From T3Sed10-241 sp036796255 (lineage in GTDB: Bacteria > Bacteroidota > Bacteroidia > Flavobacteriales_D > Cryomorphaceae), in NCBI GenBank assembly GCA_036796255.1, contig DAIRDH010000038.1, positions 1 through 33,332 on the forward strand: DNA of 33,332 bases, given 5' to 3'. Within the stretch, counting starts at the first letter, position 1, and every line of letters begins with the position of its first letter. Made by a program: the position numbers and the translations under genes. Positions 17,798-25,581 of this stretch are shown one piece after another. The notes beneath the pieces were generated by a model. It did not search any database. It had not been told where the DNA came from and saw only the letters and a list, made by a program, of their open reading frames with translations.

Positions 17798-19348
17798 TTA
17801 ATTGAAACGGATCGCTTTAGAAGGACGAATGCGGTTTACGGCGAGTGCTGGCAGCAAAAGCATGGCCAAGCAAACTGCCAAAGTGCCTGCATTGAGCAGC
17901 AACACATACTCAAAGTTGATCAATACGGGAACCTCACTAACGTAATAGTGCTGAGGATCAAGCTTTATAAATCCGTATTTCCCTTGAAGCCATGCCAGCC
18001 CCAGCCCAATAATATTTCCAATGAGCAAACCAATGCCAATGATATAGGCGGCCTGGTAGAGAAAAATTCGCTGTACTAGCCAAGAGGTTGAACCCATGGT
18101 TTTGAGAATACCAATCATCTGCGTGCGCTCCATAATCAGGATAAGCAGTGCTGATGTCATGTTAATCACTGAAATGATGATCATCAAAACGATGATCACA
18201 AGGGTATTGATGTCGAGCATTTCAAGCCAATTGAATATCTCTGGTGACCGCTGGGTAATGGTGGTGGTACGCAAATTGTAATTGAGGTGCTCGTAGATAA
18301 ATTTATCCATAAAGTCGAGGACTTCATAGCTACTCAGCATCACATCAAAGCCTCCGGTGTAATGGCGCTCGCTGCCGCCGCTTGTGTGCATGAGGTATTG
18401 ACCTTCATTCGGGCATAAGCAAGTCATTGATTTGCTATTCGTTAAAGCAATACGCTGTTCGCCTGATAATTTAAACTCAAAAAAGGCAGTATCTGCTATG
18501 GTTTCGTTGCGATCGCTCAGTACGGTGTAGATGGTAGTGTCGCCCTGAATACAAAATGCATGGGGACCAGGTCCCCTGAGGGAGTCGGCGCTCCAAAGGA
18601 AGCGGTGGCTCCCATCGCCGCCGAAACCCAGCGCCGTGAGAGAAACTTTGCCATCCTCGCATCCGTCCATGCGCATTTGCGCCTGCAGCCCCCATTGATT
18701 GATTTTGCGTATGTGGTTTAGGTCAATAAAGATAAATTGCTCATCGAGGTCTTGCAGTCCGGTATCATAAATGGCCCGGAGCAGAAAGTTCCGCTGAACC
18801 ATGTTGCGGCCTGGATTTGGAAAATAAACCGTAATGCGATCACCAATATTGGTTTGCATGCGGTTGGCAAGGTATTTTGACATTACCATTGCGGAGCTGG
18901 TGGCCGTATCGGTATAATTGGGCAGCTCTCCGGCAAATAAATTCTTTTCCAGAAATGTCCAATCATGGTCGTAAGTCACGCCTTTGGCAAAGATGCCCTG
19001 TATGTTTTCAGGTGTTTCAATAATCCCCTGAATCAGCGCATACTGCTGAATTTTTCGCACCTGGGGTAGCGTATCGATATGGGGATAAAAATCCTGATTC
19101 ACCTCAAGCCGCGGATCATTGTACCGTGTGCTGCTGCTGTAATTCGTAACTTGTATGTGCGATCCGAAACCAATGACCTTTTCTCTAACTTCATGCTGGA
19201 AACCGCGAACAATGCCGATGGAGAGTATCATTACTGCCACGCCCAGCGCTATTCCAATGGTTGCGATGCGCACAATGGGTTTGGAAAGTTCCTTTTCGGT
19301 ACTTTCGCGTCTTATCAATCGTTTGGCAATAAAATATGAAGTATTCAA
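17798..19348 (-). CDS. LolC/LolE-type (MacB/FtsX superfamily) ABC transporter permease
   Basis: The 516-residue inner-membrane protein starts TTG at 19348 (MNTSYFIAKRLIR, the usual family start); an in-frame TGA 27 bases upstream leaves no other choice. The first membrane span is about 26-47. The periplasmic domain runs to about 378. Three C-terminal spans lie at about 380-405, 428-453 and 478-503, ending RPSKAIRFN. Family members act with a LolD-type ATPase in lipoprotein release or related envelope transport; no ATPase gene is adjacent. Relatives are usually about 400 residues. The extra length is an insertion at about 222-332 with four cysteines (230, 266, 310, 312). Exact substrate is unknown. 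Confidence 0.85.
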   Translation of the reverse strand: MNTSYFIAKRLIRRESTEKELSKPIVRIATIGIALGVAVMILSIGIVRGFQHEVREKVIGFGSHIQVTNYSSSTRYNDPRLEVNQDFYPHIDTLPQVRKIQQYALIQGIIETPENIQGIFAKGVTYDHDWTFLEKNLFAGELPNYTDTATSSAMVMSKYLANRMQTNIGDRITVYFPNPGRNMVQRNFLLRAIYDTGLQDLDEQFIFIDLNHIRKINQWGLQAQMRMDGCEDGKVSLTALGFGGDGSHRFLWSADSLRGPGPHAFCIQGDTTIYTVLSDRNETIADTAFFEFKLSGEQRIALTNSKSMTCLCPNEGQYLMHTSGGSERHYTGGFDVMLSSYEVLDFMDKFIYEHLNYNLRTTTITQRSPEIFNWLEMLDINTLVIIVLMIIISVINMTSALLILIMERTQMIGILKTMGSTSWLVQRIFLYQAAYIIGIGLLIGNIIGLGLAWLQGKYGFIKLDPQHYYVSEVPVLINFEYVLLLNAGTLAVCLAMLLLPALAVNRIRPSKAIRFN

Positions 19349-19398
19349 AACCCGTGGTTCAAAATATGTCTGTCAATTTAAGCAGCGGGCGTAAAAGT

Positions 19399-20649
19399 AT
19401 GAAAATCGCCAGCTACCTAATCCTTTTGCAAGCGGCCTTCGCAATATCTTGTGGGCAAGCTGCCCAAGACCTCAGCGAAGCTGAAATTAGTGCGGCTGAT
19501 ACCACAGTAGTCACAGCAGAGAATGCTTCAGCTCAGAACGCGGCGGAGGTGCTGCCAGGTGTGTATCGTTTTTTTGAAGATATATCGGCGCTAAGCGGCA
19601 AGCGCATTGGGGTGGTGGCAAATCATACGAGCCTGATTGAAGGCAATCACCTTGTTGACAGCTTGATTGCATCTGGACTTGATGTGAAACGCATCTTTGC
19701 TCCCGAACACGGCTTTCGGGGCAATATGGCAGATGGCGCAACTGTTGCCGACCAGCAAGACGCATTGACGGGCCTTCCTATCTTATCCCTTTACGGAAAG
19801 AACAAAAAGCCTGGTGCTGAATACCTTTCTGATCTGGATGTGGTGATATTCGATATCCAGGATGTGGGCGCGAGGTTTTACACCTATCTATCCTCGCTCC
19901 ATAATGTAATGGAAGCCTGCGCCGAAGCCGGCGTTGCAGTAATTGTACTCGATCGTCCCAACCCAAATATCCATTACATTGATGGGCCGGTTCTTGATAT
20001 ACGGTTTCGCTCTTTTGTAGGTATGCATCCCGTGCCAGTAGTCTACGGCATGAGTATAGGCGAGTACGCGCTGATGATCAATGGCGAAGGCTGGCTTGCA
20101 GGCGGTGTGCGATGTACGCTAAGCGTCGTACAGTGCATAAATTATACCCGTGAATCACGCTACAACCTTCCTGTGCCTCCCTCACCAAATTTGCCCGATA
20201 TGCGGGCTGTTTATCTCTATCCGAGTCTTTGCTTTTTTGAAGGCACCAATGTAAGCGTGGGCAGAGGAACGCCTCATCCATTTATGGTCATCGGTGAGCC
20301 AGGCAACACAGGAGGTGATTTCATGTTTACTCCTGTTTCTATTCCAGGCGTGTCAGATTATCCACCTCATGAGAAGGTAATTTGCCGCGGTTACGATTTG
20401 ACAGATGTCATAGACTTACAAGCACCTATCGACAGCATCAATGTAGAATGGCTTGTGCGGATGTATCAGGAAACCGACAACAAGTCTGGTTTTTTTCTCA
20501 AAAGTGGTTTTTTTCAAAAATTAGCCGGAACAGATCAGCTCAAAGATGCTGTGGTCGCCGGAATTCAGGCCCGCGGAATAAAGGAGACCTGGTTGGATGA
20601 TATTGAGGAGTTTAAATTGGTTAGGGCCAAATATCTGATTTACGACTAG
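19399..20649 (+). CDS. DUF1343 / NamZ-type exo-beta-N-acetylmuramidase lipoprotein
   Basis: The 416-residue protein begins at ATG 19399 with a lipoprotein signal (MKIASYLILLQAAFAISC, lipid Cys18); the earlier in-frame ATGs at 19336 and 19366 would precede the signal and overlap the divergent permease start. After a low-complexity linker (about 19-50) the DUF1343 domain begins. It holds GKRIGVVANHTS, IFAPEHGFRG (E103-H104 in the presumed active site), FDIQDVGARFYTY and VLDRPNP. The family includes NamZ, which removes terminal MurNAc from peptidoglycan fragments. It is likely periplasmic and membrane-anchored. A local imperfect 18-nt duplication gives SGFFLKSGFF near the C-terminus. Confidence 0.88.
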   Translation: MKIASYLILLQAAFAISCGQAAQDLSEAEISAADTTVVTAENASAQNAAEVLPGVYRFFEDISALSGKRIGVVANHTSLIEGNHLVDSLIASGLDVKRIFAPEHGFRGNMADGATVADQQDALTGLPILSLYGKNKKPGAEYLSDLDVVIFDIQDVGARFYTYLSSLHNVMEACAEAGVAVIVLDRPNPNIHYIDGPVLDIRFRSFVGMHPVPVVYGMSIGEYALMINGEGWLAGGVRCTLSVVQCINYTRESRYNLPVPPSPNLPDMRAVYLYPSLCFFEGTNVSVGRGTPHPFMVIGEPGNTGGDFMFTPVSIPGVSDYPPHEKVICRGYDLTDVIDLQAPIDSINVEWLVRMYQETDNKSGFFLKSGFFQKLAGTDQLKDAVVAGIQARGIKETWLDDIEEFKLVRAKYLIYD

Positions 20650-20683
20650 CGGTGAAAGGGTGTGATTCTAACAACACGTAAAA

Positions 20684-20939
20684 ACGATGGGCGGAAGCGT
20701 ACTCCCGCTCCACCCATCGTCTCAGTTGGTATTGTGGCATCAGCGTTATTAGCAATAATCAACACTGCTTAAAGGTCTGGATAAAAGTGCCATTAACATA
20801 GCGAAATAGCTCACACCTACAGACTGTATTCGAACGACACCACAATGTTCCGATCTTCTTCGGTTGCTTTATGAAATAAGATGCAACACAAAGATCAAGG
20901 GAGCATCATTGGCTTACAAGGGTGAAAACACCCTTTTTT
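20684..20939 (+). ncRNA. Candidate structured RNA ending at an intrinsic terminator
   Basis: The 441-nt gap 20650-21090 has no credible gene but shows ordered helices on the plus strand. A hairpin pairs ACGATGGG (20684-20691) with CCCATCGT (20713-20720), with inner GGA/TCC pairs. ATTGTGG (20731-20737) pairs with CCACAAT (20840-20846) and encloses two stems, TTATT/AATAA (20746-20758) and GGTCTG/CAGACT (20774-20825), forming a three-way junction. GATCTT (20852-20857) pairs with AAGATC (20891-20896) around GTTGC/GCAAC. A terminator closes it. I do not recognise tmRNA, SRP RNA, RNase P or 6S motifs, nor a promoter, so it could instead be the muramidase gene's long 3' UTR. Confidence 0.4.
20918..20939 (+). 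terminator. Plus-strand intrinsic terminator
   Basis: AAGGGTG pairs with CACCCTT around an AAAA loop and six T residues complete the signal. It ends the transcript that begins in the muramidase gene or in the structured region before it. Confidence 0.9.
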
Positions 20940-21026
20940 CATCTCATAGGTTTTTTCGGCGACCAATATGCGACAGTTCTTAAAGTTAATGCCCTTAAAG
21001 AGCGGCCTATACCTATGAATAGGCAC

Positions 21027-21060
21027 AAAAAAAAAGTGCTTCAGTTAAGAAGCACTTTTT
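21027..21060 (-). terminator. Terminator of the cold-shock gene
   Basis: A perfect 12-bp stem (21031-21042 with 21049-21060) has loop AGTTAA. On the minus strand it runs into nine consecutive T residues, and it begins 30 nt after the cold-shock stop codon. The opposite strand ends in five T residues, so it may also act weakly in that direction. Confidence 0.92.
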
Positions 21061-21090
21061 ACAGTTTGTACGTAAGATATGGGCAAACGC

Positions 21091-21282
21091 TTATGCCAAT
21101 TTCACGTTTACCGCGTTGAGACCTTTACGGCCTTCTTGGAGTTCGAATGTTACGTTGTCGTTGTCACCGATTTTGTCGATGAGTCCGTTTGCGTGCACAA
21201 AATACTCTTTGTTTGTTCCTTCCTCTTTAATGAATCCGTATCCTTTAGAATCATTAAAGAACTTTACTGTTCCGTTATTCAT
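21091..21282 (-). CDS. Cold-shock domain protein
   Basis: This 63-residue single-domain CSD protein is an RNA/ssDNA-binding chaperone. The start MNNGTVKFFNDSKGYGFIKEE contains RNP1 (KGYGFI, residues 13-18). RNP2 is YFVHANGL (27-34), with FVHA in place of the E. coli FVHFSAI, as is common in Bacteroidota. The C-terminal strands VTFELQEGRKGLNAVNVKLA complete the five-stranded barrel. It is a monocistronic unit with its own promoter (21306-21340) and terminator (21027-21060). The predicted leader is under 20 nt, so it lacks the long thermosensing 5' UTR of E. coli cspA. Whether it is cold-induced cannot be judged. Confidence 0.96.
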   Translation of the reverse strand: MNNGTVKFFNDSKGYGFIKEEGTNKEYFVHANGLIDKIGDNDNVTFELQEGRKGLNAVNVKLA

Positions 21283-21305
21283 GGTAAAAATTAAAAAATG
21301 TGAGA

Positions 21306-21340
21306 CAAATGTAAGTTAAAAAAGTGTCTTCCCGACAAAA
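21306..21340 (-). promoter_or_regulatory. Promoter of the cold-shock gene
   Basis: On the minus strand TTTTG (21340-21336) is followed after 22 bases by TACATTTG (21313-21306), matching the Bacteroidota -33/-7 pattern TTG-N17-23-TAnnTTTG. Transcription would start near 21299, about 17 nt before the ATG. Confidence 0.65.
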
Positions 21341-21463
21341 CCACCTAATTTTCGGTAAATTAAAACCTGAGAGCCTGTTTTTTGCTGGCTTTGCATACAT
21401 GCCAAAGCCGTGAGTATTCGATTTTGTGCGACCATTCGGATGTACGATTTACGTTGGTCTGGA

Positions 21464-21490
21464 TTGTACAGGTCGATTTTTATATATTTG
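21464..21490 (+). promoter_or_regulatory. Promoter of the BNR-repeat secreted protein gene
   Basis: TTG (21464-21466), 16 bases, then TATATTTG (21483-21490), an exact -7 match with spacing one base short of the usual range. The predicted start near 21497 lies about 23 nt before ATG 21520, which supports that start over the longer in-frame reading from 21382. Confidence 0.5.
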
Positions 21491-21519
21491 ATGTTCTTTT
21501 GAACACGAAAAATGACACC

Positions 21520-22920
21520 ATGAGAAACATTCGACAGAGGATTTCTACAGCATTCATTTTATCCATGATCTTATCGCTGATTGGGACATTTGACAGCCTC
21601 AAGGTAAGTGCGCAATGGGTTGATGTCGGTCCTGGCTCGCAAGTGAATGAGAACGAGTTGCGCCACATTTTTTCATTGGCGGTGGTAGATGAAGAGAGCA
21701 TATGGGCGGCTCCTATTCAACCTGCATTTCTGGATGTGCGGGAGATTGTGCGCACTGTTGACGGCGGTGTTACCTGGGATGTGACCCTCCTGCCTGAAGC
21801 AGATGGGAACCATGTGCCGGTGCGCATTTTCGCCCCAAGCGCCGATGAAGCATGGGTTGTTGCACCAAGATACCCTTCACCTAACCGTAACAAATTGTAT
21901 CACACCACAGATGGCGGCGCAACCTGGCAAGATGTGCCTGGCGGCTTTAACCAAACCAACAAGGGTGTTCAGAACGTTCATTTCTTCAATGATCAGGAAG
22001 GCGTACTATTTGGCAGTCCCAGAACCGGGACTGCTTCGATCGACGTTATGAACTTATATCGGACCGCTGATGGGGGCCAGACATGGACGCAACTCACAGA
22101 CCCGCAAGCACCCATACCCATTGAGGGCGAGTCTTACTTTCTTTTTTCAGGAAATGACAGCTATGCCGCAGTAGGTGATACACTCTGGTTTGTAACATCG
22201 CTCAACAGGGTGTACCGTACAATTGATAAGGGCCAGAATTGGCAAATCTTTAATACAGGATTACCGGGCTCTTCTACGATTGCCGGATTGGCTTCGGTGG
22301 CATTTAAGGATGCAATGAATGGTATGGTTGTGTCGTTCGTGCCCCAGCAAGGCGCAATAACTACCAATGGCGGATCATCATGGACTGTGATTGAAATGCC
22401 TGAGACACCCAATGCAAGATGCGTTCAGTACATACCTGGTACAGAAAATACCTACATATTAACGGATGGCTACGAAGGCAATTCACCTGATATTTCTATC
22501 ACTTTCGATGGCGGTCAGTCCTGGGAAACGCTTTCAGGAAATCCGGGGTTCAACTGCGTCTCTTTCCAGTCGACCACGGAAGCCTGGGCTGGCTCTAATA
22601 TCAGCGGATCTGTTGGAGGTATTTATCGCTGGACTGCCGATCTTGCCACTGTGCTCAACGTTCAAACCGCTTCTACAGCCAATACAGTAATTTATCCTAA
22701 TCCCACGAGCGATAAACTCTTTTTAAAAGTGGAACCAGCTTCTGCATTCGAGGTTGAAGTCACGGTCACTGATTTGACTGGCCGCGTGTTTATTCAACAA
22801 AAGCTTGCTTCAATCGGTAATGCATTTTTTGATGTGCGTCATTTGCCGCAAGGCCTTTACCTTGTCACAGTTAATAGTCAAGATCAACACTTTGTTAGCA
22901 AGTTTATAAAGACCAACTAA
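21520..22920 (+). CDS. Secreted BNR/YCF48-like repeat protein with T9SS sorting domain
   Basis: The 466 residues start at ATG 21520 with a signal peptide (hydrophobic to about 22, cleavage near VSA-Q). Sortilin/BNR-type turns repeat along the chain: TVDGGVTW, TTDGGATW, TADGGQTW, TIDKGQNW, TNGGSSW and FDGGQSW, predicting a beta-propeller. The last about 75 residues form a type IX secretion C-terminal domain (VIYPNPTSDKLFLKV, then VTDLTGRVF, LPQGLYLVTV, FVSKFIK). It is expected to be exported by Sec, then sent across the outer membrane by T9SS with the CTD removed. No catalytic motif is evident; ligand binding or photosystem-assembly-like folding is only family analogy. Confidence 0.88.
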   Translation: MRNIRQRISTAFILSMILSLIGTFDSLKVSAQWVDVGPGSQVNENELRHIFSLAVVDEESIWAAPIQPAFLDVREIVRTVDGGVTWDVTLLPEADGNHVPVRIFAPSADEAWVVAPRYPSPNRNKLYHTTDGGATWQDVPGGFNQTNKGVQNVHFFNDQEGVLFGSPRTGTASIDVMNLYRTADGGQTWTQLTDPQAPIPIEGESYFLFSGNDSYAAVGDTLWFVTSLNRVYRTIDKGQNWQIFNTGLPGSSTIAGLASVAFKDAMNGMVVSFVPQQGAITTNGGSSWTVIEMPETPNARCVQYIPGTENTYILTDGYEGNSPDISITFDGGQSWETLSGNPGFNCVSFQSTTEAWAGSNISGSVGGIYRWTADLATVLNVQTASTANTVIYPNPTSDKLFLKVEPASAFEVEVTVTDLTGRVFIQQKLASIGNAFFDVRHLPQGLYLVTVNSQDQHFVSKFIKTN

Positions 22921-22931
22921 ATAGCATGTCG

Positions 22932-24464
22932 CTAATCATTGATTTTGAGGGTGTAAACATCCGTCCGGCGATCTTTCAAGTTGCGCACCGCACCAAACTC
23001 ATGCAATTCGCGCAGCAGGTCAAGATCGACATCAGCGACAAGAATCATCTCTGAGTTGGCAGTGGCTTCCGCTTTTATTCCATTTGTTGGAAAGGAGAAA
23101 TCACAAGGCGTGAAAACAACGGATTGAGCGAACTGGATATCCATATTTTCCACTTTCGGCAGGTTACCCACGCTGCCAGCGATAGCCACATAGCATTCAT
23201 TTTCAATGGCCCTAGCCCGTGCACAATACCTTACCCTTGAGTACCCGTTTTGCGTGTCGGTGAGGAAGGGGACAAATAGAATTTTCATCTCTTCCTGGGC
23301 CAGCAGCCTTGGGAGTTCAGGAAACTCTACATCATAACATATGAGTACTCCAATAGGACCGCAATCTGTTTGCAATACCTTGACCTGATTGCCACCTGAA
23401 AGACCCCAAGCCCGCGATTCATCTGGAGTCACGTGTATTTTGGTGTATTTCTCATAGGTTCCATTTCGGCGACAGAGGAAGCCTACATTGTACAAGCGTC
23501 CATCTGGCGCAAGCTCGGGCATGCTGCCGGCAATAATGTTCACATTGTATGAAACGGCAAGATGAACAAACCGGTCGCGGATTTCCTCGGTATACTCCGC
23601 GAGTTTGCGGATAGCATTGGCCTCTGAAAGGTGGTTGTATGCTGCCATCAATGGGGCATTGAAGAATTCCGGAAACAGGGCGAAGTCACTTTTATATCCC
23701 GAAACCGCGTCAACGAAAAACTCAACTTGATCAAAAAGATCGTCGATTCCATCGTACAATCTCATTTGCCATTGAATGAGGCCAAGACGTACCACCGTTT
23801 TATTGATGTTGAGCTTGCGGGAAGATTTTTCATAGTAAATGTTGTCCCAACCCAGCAATACGGCATAACCTCTGGATTCTTTGTCACCTTCCAGATAGTT
23901 TTTAACCACCCTAATGATGTGAAAATCATTGGCCAATTGAAAATTTAGTATCGGATCATGTACCTCCTTGCGCTTCACCTTATCGATATACTCCCGAGGC
24001 GTAATGTCAGGGTGCTTGTGAAAGTTAGGGATCCTGCCGCCGAAAATGATTGCCCGCAGGTTCATTTGCTCCACCAGGTCTTTACGTGCATCATATAGCC
24101 TGCGGCCTAGGCGCAAGCCGCGGTATTCAGGCTTGATAAAAACATCAATTCCGTAAAGCACATCGCCTGTAGGACTATGGGTGTCAAAAGTGAAGCCTCC
24201 GGTTATTTGCTTGTACGTATGGTTGTTGCCAAACACATCATATTTCACGATGATCGACAGGGCACAGCCTACAATTTCGCCATCGATTACTACAGCGAGC
24301 TGTCCCTGAGGGAAAGATCTCAATAATTTGTGAATATGCGCTTCGTCCCAATAGGAATTGGGCCAGTTGGCATATGACAATATCATCGTCTCCTTCAGGT
24401 TTTCATAATCATCCTCCACAAGATGGCGCAGCTCTACTGTGCCTATTTCTTCAACATTTGACAT
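22932..24464 (-). CDS. GNAT acetyltransferase / carbon-nitrogen hydrolase fusion
   Basis: This is a two-domain 510-residue cytoplasmic enzyme. Residues about 8-215 form a GNAT domain with the acetyl-CoA loop region IKPEYRGLRLGRRLYD (110-125). Residues about 222-505 form a nitrilase-superfamily domain with the full catalytic triad: E266 in LFPEFF, K342 in YTKIHV and C376 in VLICYDVEFPE. The substrate is likely an amide or C-N bond, and the GNAT domain may acetylate the amine product or substrate. Neither substrate is known. The same architecture is widespread as a conserved fusion in bacteria. It ends 11 nt from the convergent T9SS gene with no terminator visible between them. Confidence 0.92.
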   Translation of the reverse strand: MSNVEEIGTVELRHLVEDDYENLKETMILSYANWPNSYWDEAHIHKLLRSFPQGQLAVVIDGEIVGCALSIIVKYDVFGNNHTYKQITGGFTFDTHSPTGDVLYGIDVFIKPEYRGLRLGRRLYDARKDLVEQMNLRAIIFGGRIPNFHKHPDITPREYIDKVKRKEVHDPILNFQLANDFHIIRVVKNYLEGDKESRGYAVLLGWDNIYYEKSSRKLNINKTVVRLGLIQWQMRLYDGIDDLFDQVEFFVDAVSGYKSDFALFPEFFNAPLMAAYNHLSEANAIRKLAEYTEEIRDRFVHLAVSYNVNIIAGSMPELAPDGRLYNVGFLCRRNGTYEKYTKIHVTPDESRAWGLSGGNQVKVLQTDCGPIGVLICYDVEFPELPRLLAQEEMKILFVPFLTDTQNGYSRVRYCARARAIENECYVAIAGSVGNLPKVENMDIQFAQSVVFTPCDFSFPTNGIKAEATANSEMILVADVDLDLLRELHEFGAVRNLKDRRTDVYTLKIND

Positions 24465-24509
24465 AAGCCATTTATACTTAAAACATGAAAATAATAAAGA
24501 GAATGTGCC

Positions 24510-24788
24510 TTACCGGCGTAAGTTATTGATCACACTCAGCATATTGCTGATGAGCACCGCATAATCGCTTACACGGTCCAGTGCGTCTGTCGGCCGGTTG
24601 TCGGGCTTTCCTAAGCCCACAAGCCGCAACAACGTACTCCATAGAAACCTTCCTTTCAAAAGGCTCTCTTTCGCAGATTCGACACTGAGTGAGAGTTCAT
24701 TTCGAATGATACCCTTCTTCAGTTTGATCCGCAAGATTTCATCATCCAGTTGTTCCAGATTTTTGATGTGGGCGTACCTATGGTTCAT
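24510..24788 (-). CDS. Small helical protein, third gene of the YtxH/DUF1469 operon
   Basis: The 92-residue protein of unknown family starts at ATG 24788, overlapping the DUF1469 stop by 11 nt; a TTG one codon earlier is possible. It is highly charged and helical in the N-terminal half (NLEQLDDEILRIKLKKGII). A segment LLKGRFLWSTLLRLVGLG could associate with the membrane but is weakly hydrophobic. The C-terminal helix is DYAVLISNMLSVINNLRR. By position and size it resembles E. coli YqjK, the third product of yqjDEK, though I claim no sequence homology. Coupled translation with the gene upstream is likely. Confidence 0.75.
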   Translation of the reverse strand: MNHRYAHIKNLEQLDDEILRIKLKKGIIRNELSLSVESAKESLLKGRFLWSTLLRLVGLGKPDNRPTDALDRVSDYAVLISNMLSVINNLRR

Positions 24789-25125
24789 CAAACATTTCTG
24801 TTAAAGTTTTTTGCAAAATCAAGGGAGCCAAGAGCTTTTTGCGTGCAATGTAAAATATGAAACCAACGGTTGCATAAAACAGAGCGACAAGAAAGTACGA
24901 TGCCTCCGGGCTCATTTTTGATTGTAAATAAAGTGCTCCTGCCAATCCAATAAATATGAGCACCAGAATAGACATAAGCAAAGCAACAAATACCGCTATC
25001 AACCTGACTGACCAGGTAGTAACAGACTTTGCCACGCGCAATTTGATGTGATCAACTTCGGCTTGAGTATATAGAGAGGCAGCTTCAACCGCCTCATCTA
25101 CAATTCGTCCGGTAGTGTTGTTCAT
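24778..25125 (-). CDS. DUF1469 / phage-holin-superfamily III-like membrane protein
   Basis: The 115-residue inner-membrane protein has two predicted spans: about 41-67 (LIAVFVALLMSILVLIFIGLA) and about 75-94 (ASYFLVALFYATVGFIFYIA), joined by a short loop. The soluble N-terminus is amphipathic and the C-terminus basic. This is the YqjE-type pattern, often annotated as phage holin family, but no lysis genes or phage context exist here. Its ATG overlaps the YtxH stop as ATGA, so the two are translationally coupled. The function is unknown; a membrane-stress or stationary-phase role is inferred from E. coli yqjDEK. Confidence 0.85.
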   Translation of the reverse strand: MNNTTGRIVDEAVEAASLYTQAEVDHIKLRVAKSVTTWSVRLIAVFVALLMSILVLIFIGLAGALYLQSKMSPEASYFLVALFYATVGFIFYIARKKLLAPLILQKTLTEMFDEP

Positions 25126-25355
25126 TTTTTGGCTGCATTGGTGAGGTCCTGCGCTTTAGATTTAGCGGCTTCAAATGCTTCCTTTACCTTGTCTTCAATC
25201 TTTGATTCCAGATCTGATATTTTATCGGCGGCCTCTTCACGCATTTTTCGACCGTGGTCGCTGTTCAGGTAAAAGCCTGCTGCTACGCCTGCGCCGACTC
25301 CTGCGAAGAAAGCCAACAATATTTTTGAAGCTCCTGAAGAATTTTCGTTACTCAT
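25122..25355 (-). CDS. YtxH-domain small membrane protein
   Basis: The 77 residues comprise a short polar N-terminus, one Gly/Ala-rich membrane span (about 11-30, LLAFFAGVGAGVAAGFYL, a glycine-zipper pattern) and a long amphipathic helix with charged heptads (KISDLESKIEDKVKEAFEAA). YtxH proteins are associated with general stress in Bacillus. Similar one-span proteins such as YqjD/ElaB tether ribosomes to the membrane in E. coli; any such role here is inference. It is the first gene of the operon, with a well-formed promoter at 25406-25433 giving a leader of about 44 nt. Confidence 0.88.
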   Translation of the reverse strand: MSNENSSGASKILLAFFAGVGAGVAAGFYLNSDHGRKMREEAADKISDLESKIEDKVKEAFEAAKSKAQDLTNAAKK

Positions 25356-25405
25356 GATGCTAAATTTAAGTCTTTTAGTTTATTTTGATTTTGTTGGCGT
25401 AAGTC

Positions 25406-25433
25406 CAAAGTTAAAGGCAATTGCTTTGTACAA
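25406..25433 (-). promoter_or_regulatory. Promoter of the YtxH/DUF1469 operon
   Basis: On the minus strand TTG (25433-25431) is followed after 17 bases by TAACTTTG (25413-25406), an exact match to the Bacteroidota consensus in sequence and spacing. The remainder of the 226-nt gap (25434-25581) is AT-rich and shows no clear terminator for the efflux operon upstream. Confidence 0.7.
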
Positions 25434-25581
25434 GAAATATCATTTTCGGATTTTAAACCAACGTCAAAATATAAGCATTTTGAACGGATTCAAGAAATGT
25501 TTTTGAAAATTTGGTATTTAATGTTCAGTTTTTGATTCACTTGGGTCTTGAAATGCAAATCTGATTTCTTCAAAACAATGC

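Noticed and set aside
20650..21090. tmRNA, SRP RNA, RNase P RNA or 6S RNA
   Set aside because: No tRNA-like ends, no SRP tetraloop-type core and no RNase P conserved blocks are seen; 6S cannot be excluded but no supporting bubble or closing stem was found.
20922..21119. Short plus-strand open frame across the two terminators
   Set aside because: It runs through both terminator hairpins and the 3' end of the cold-shock gene, with no plausible leader or conserved sequence.
21382..21519. N-terminal extension of the BNR-repeat protein
   Set aside because: It would bury the signal peptide behind 46 residues, and the -7 promoter box lies inside this stretch.
24778..25125. Phage holin and a prophage remnant
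   Set aside because: The holin label is a superfamily name only; there is no endolysin, integrase or phage structural gene nearby, and the operon layout fits a chromosomal stress module.
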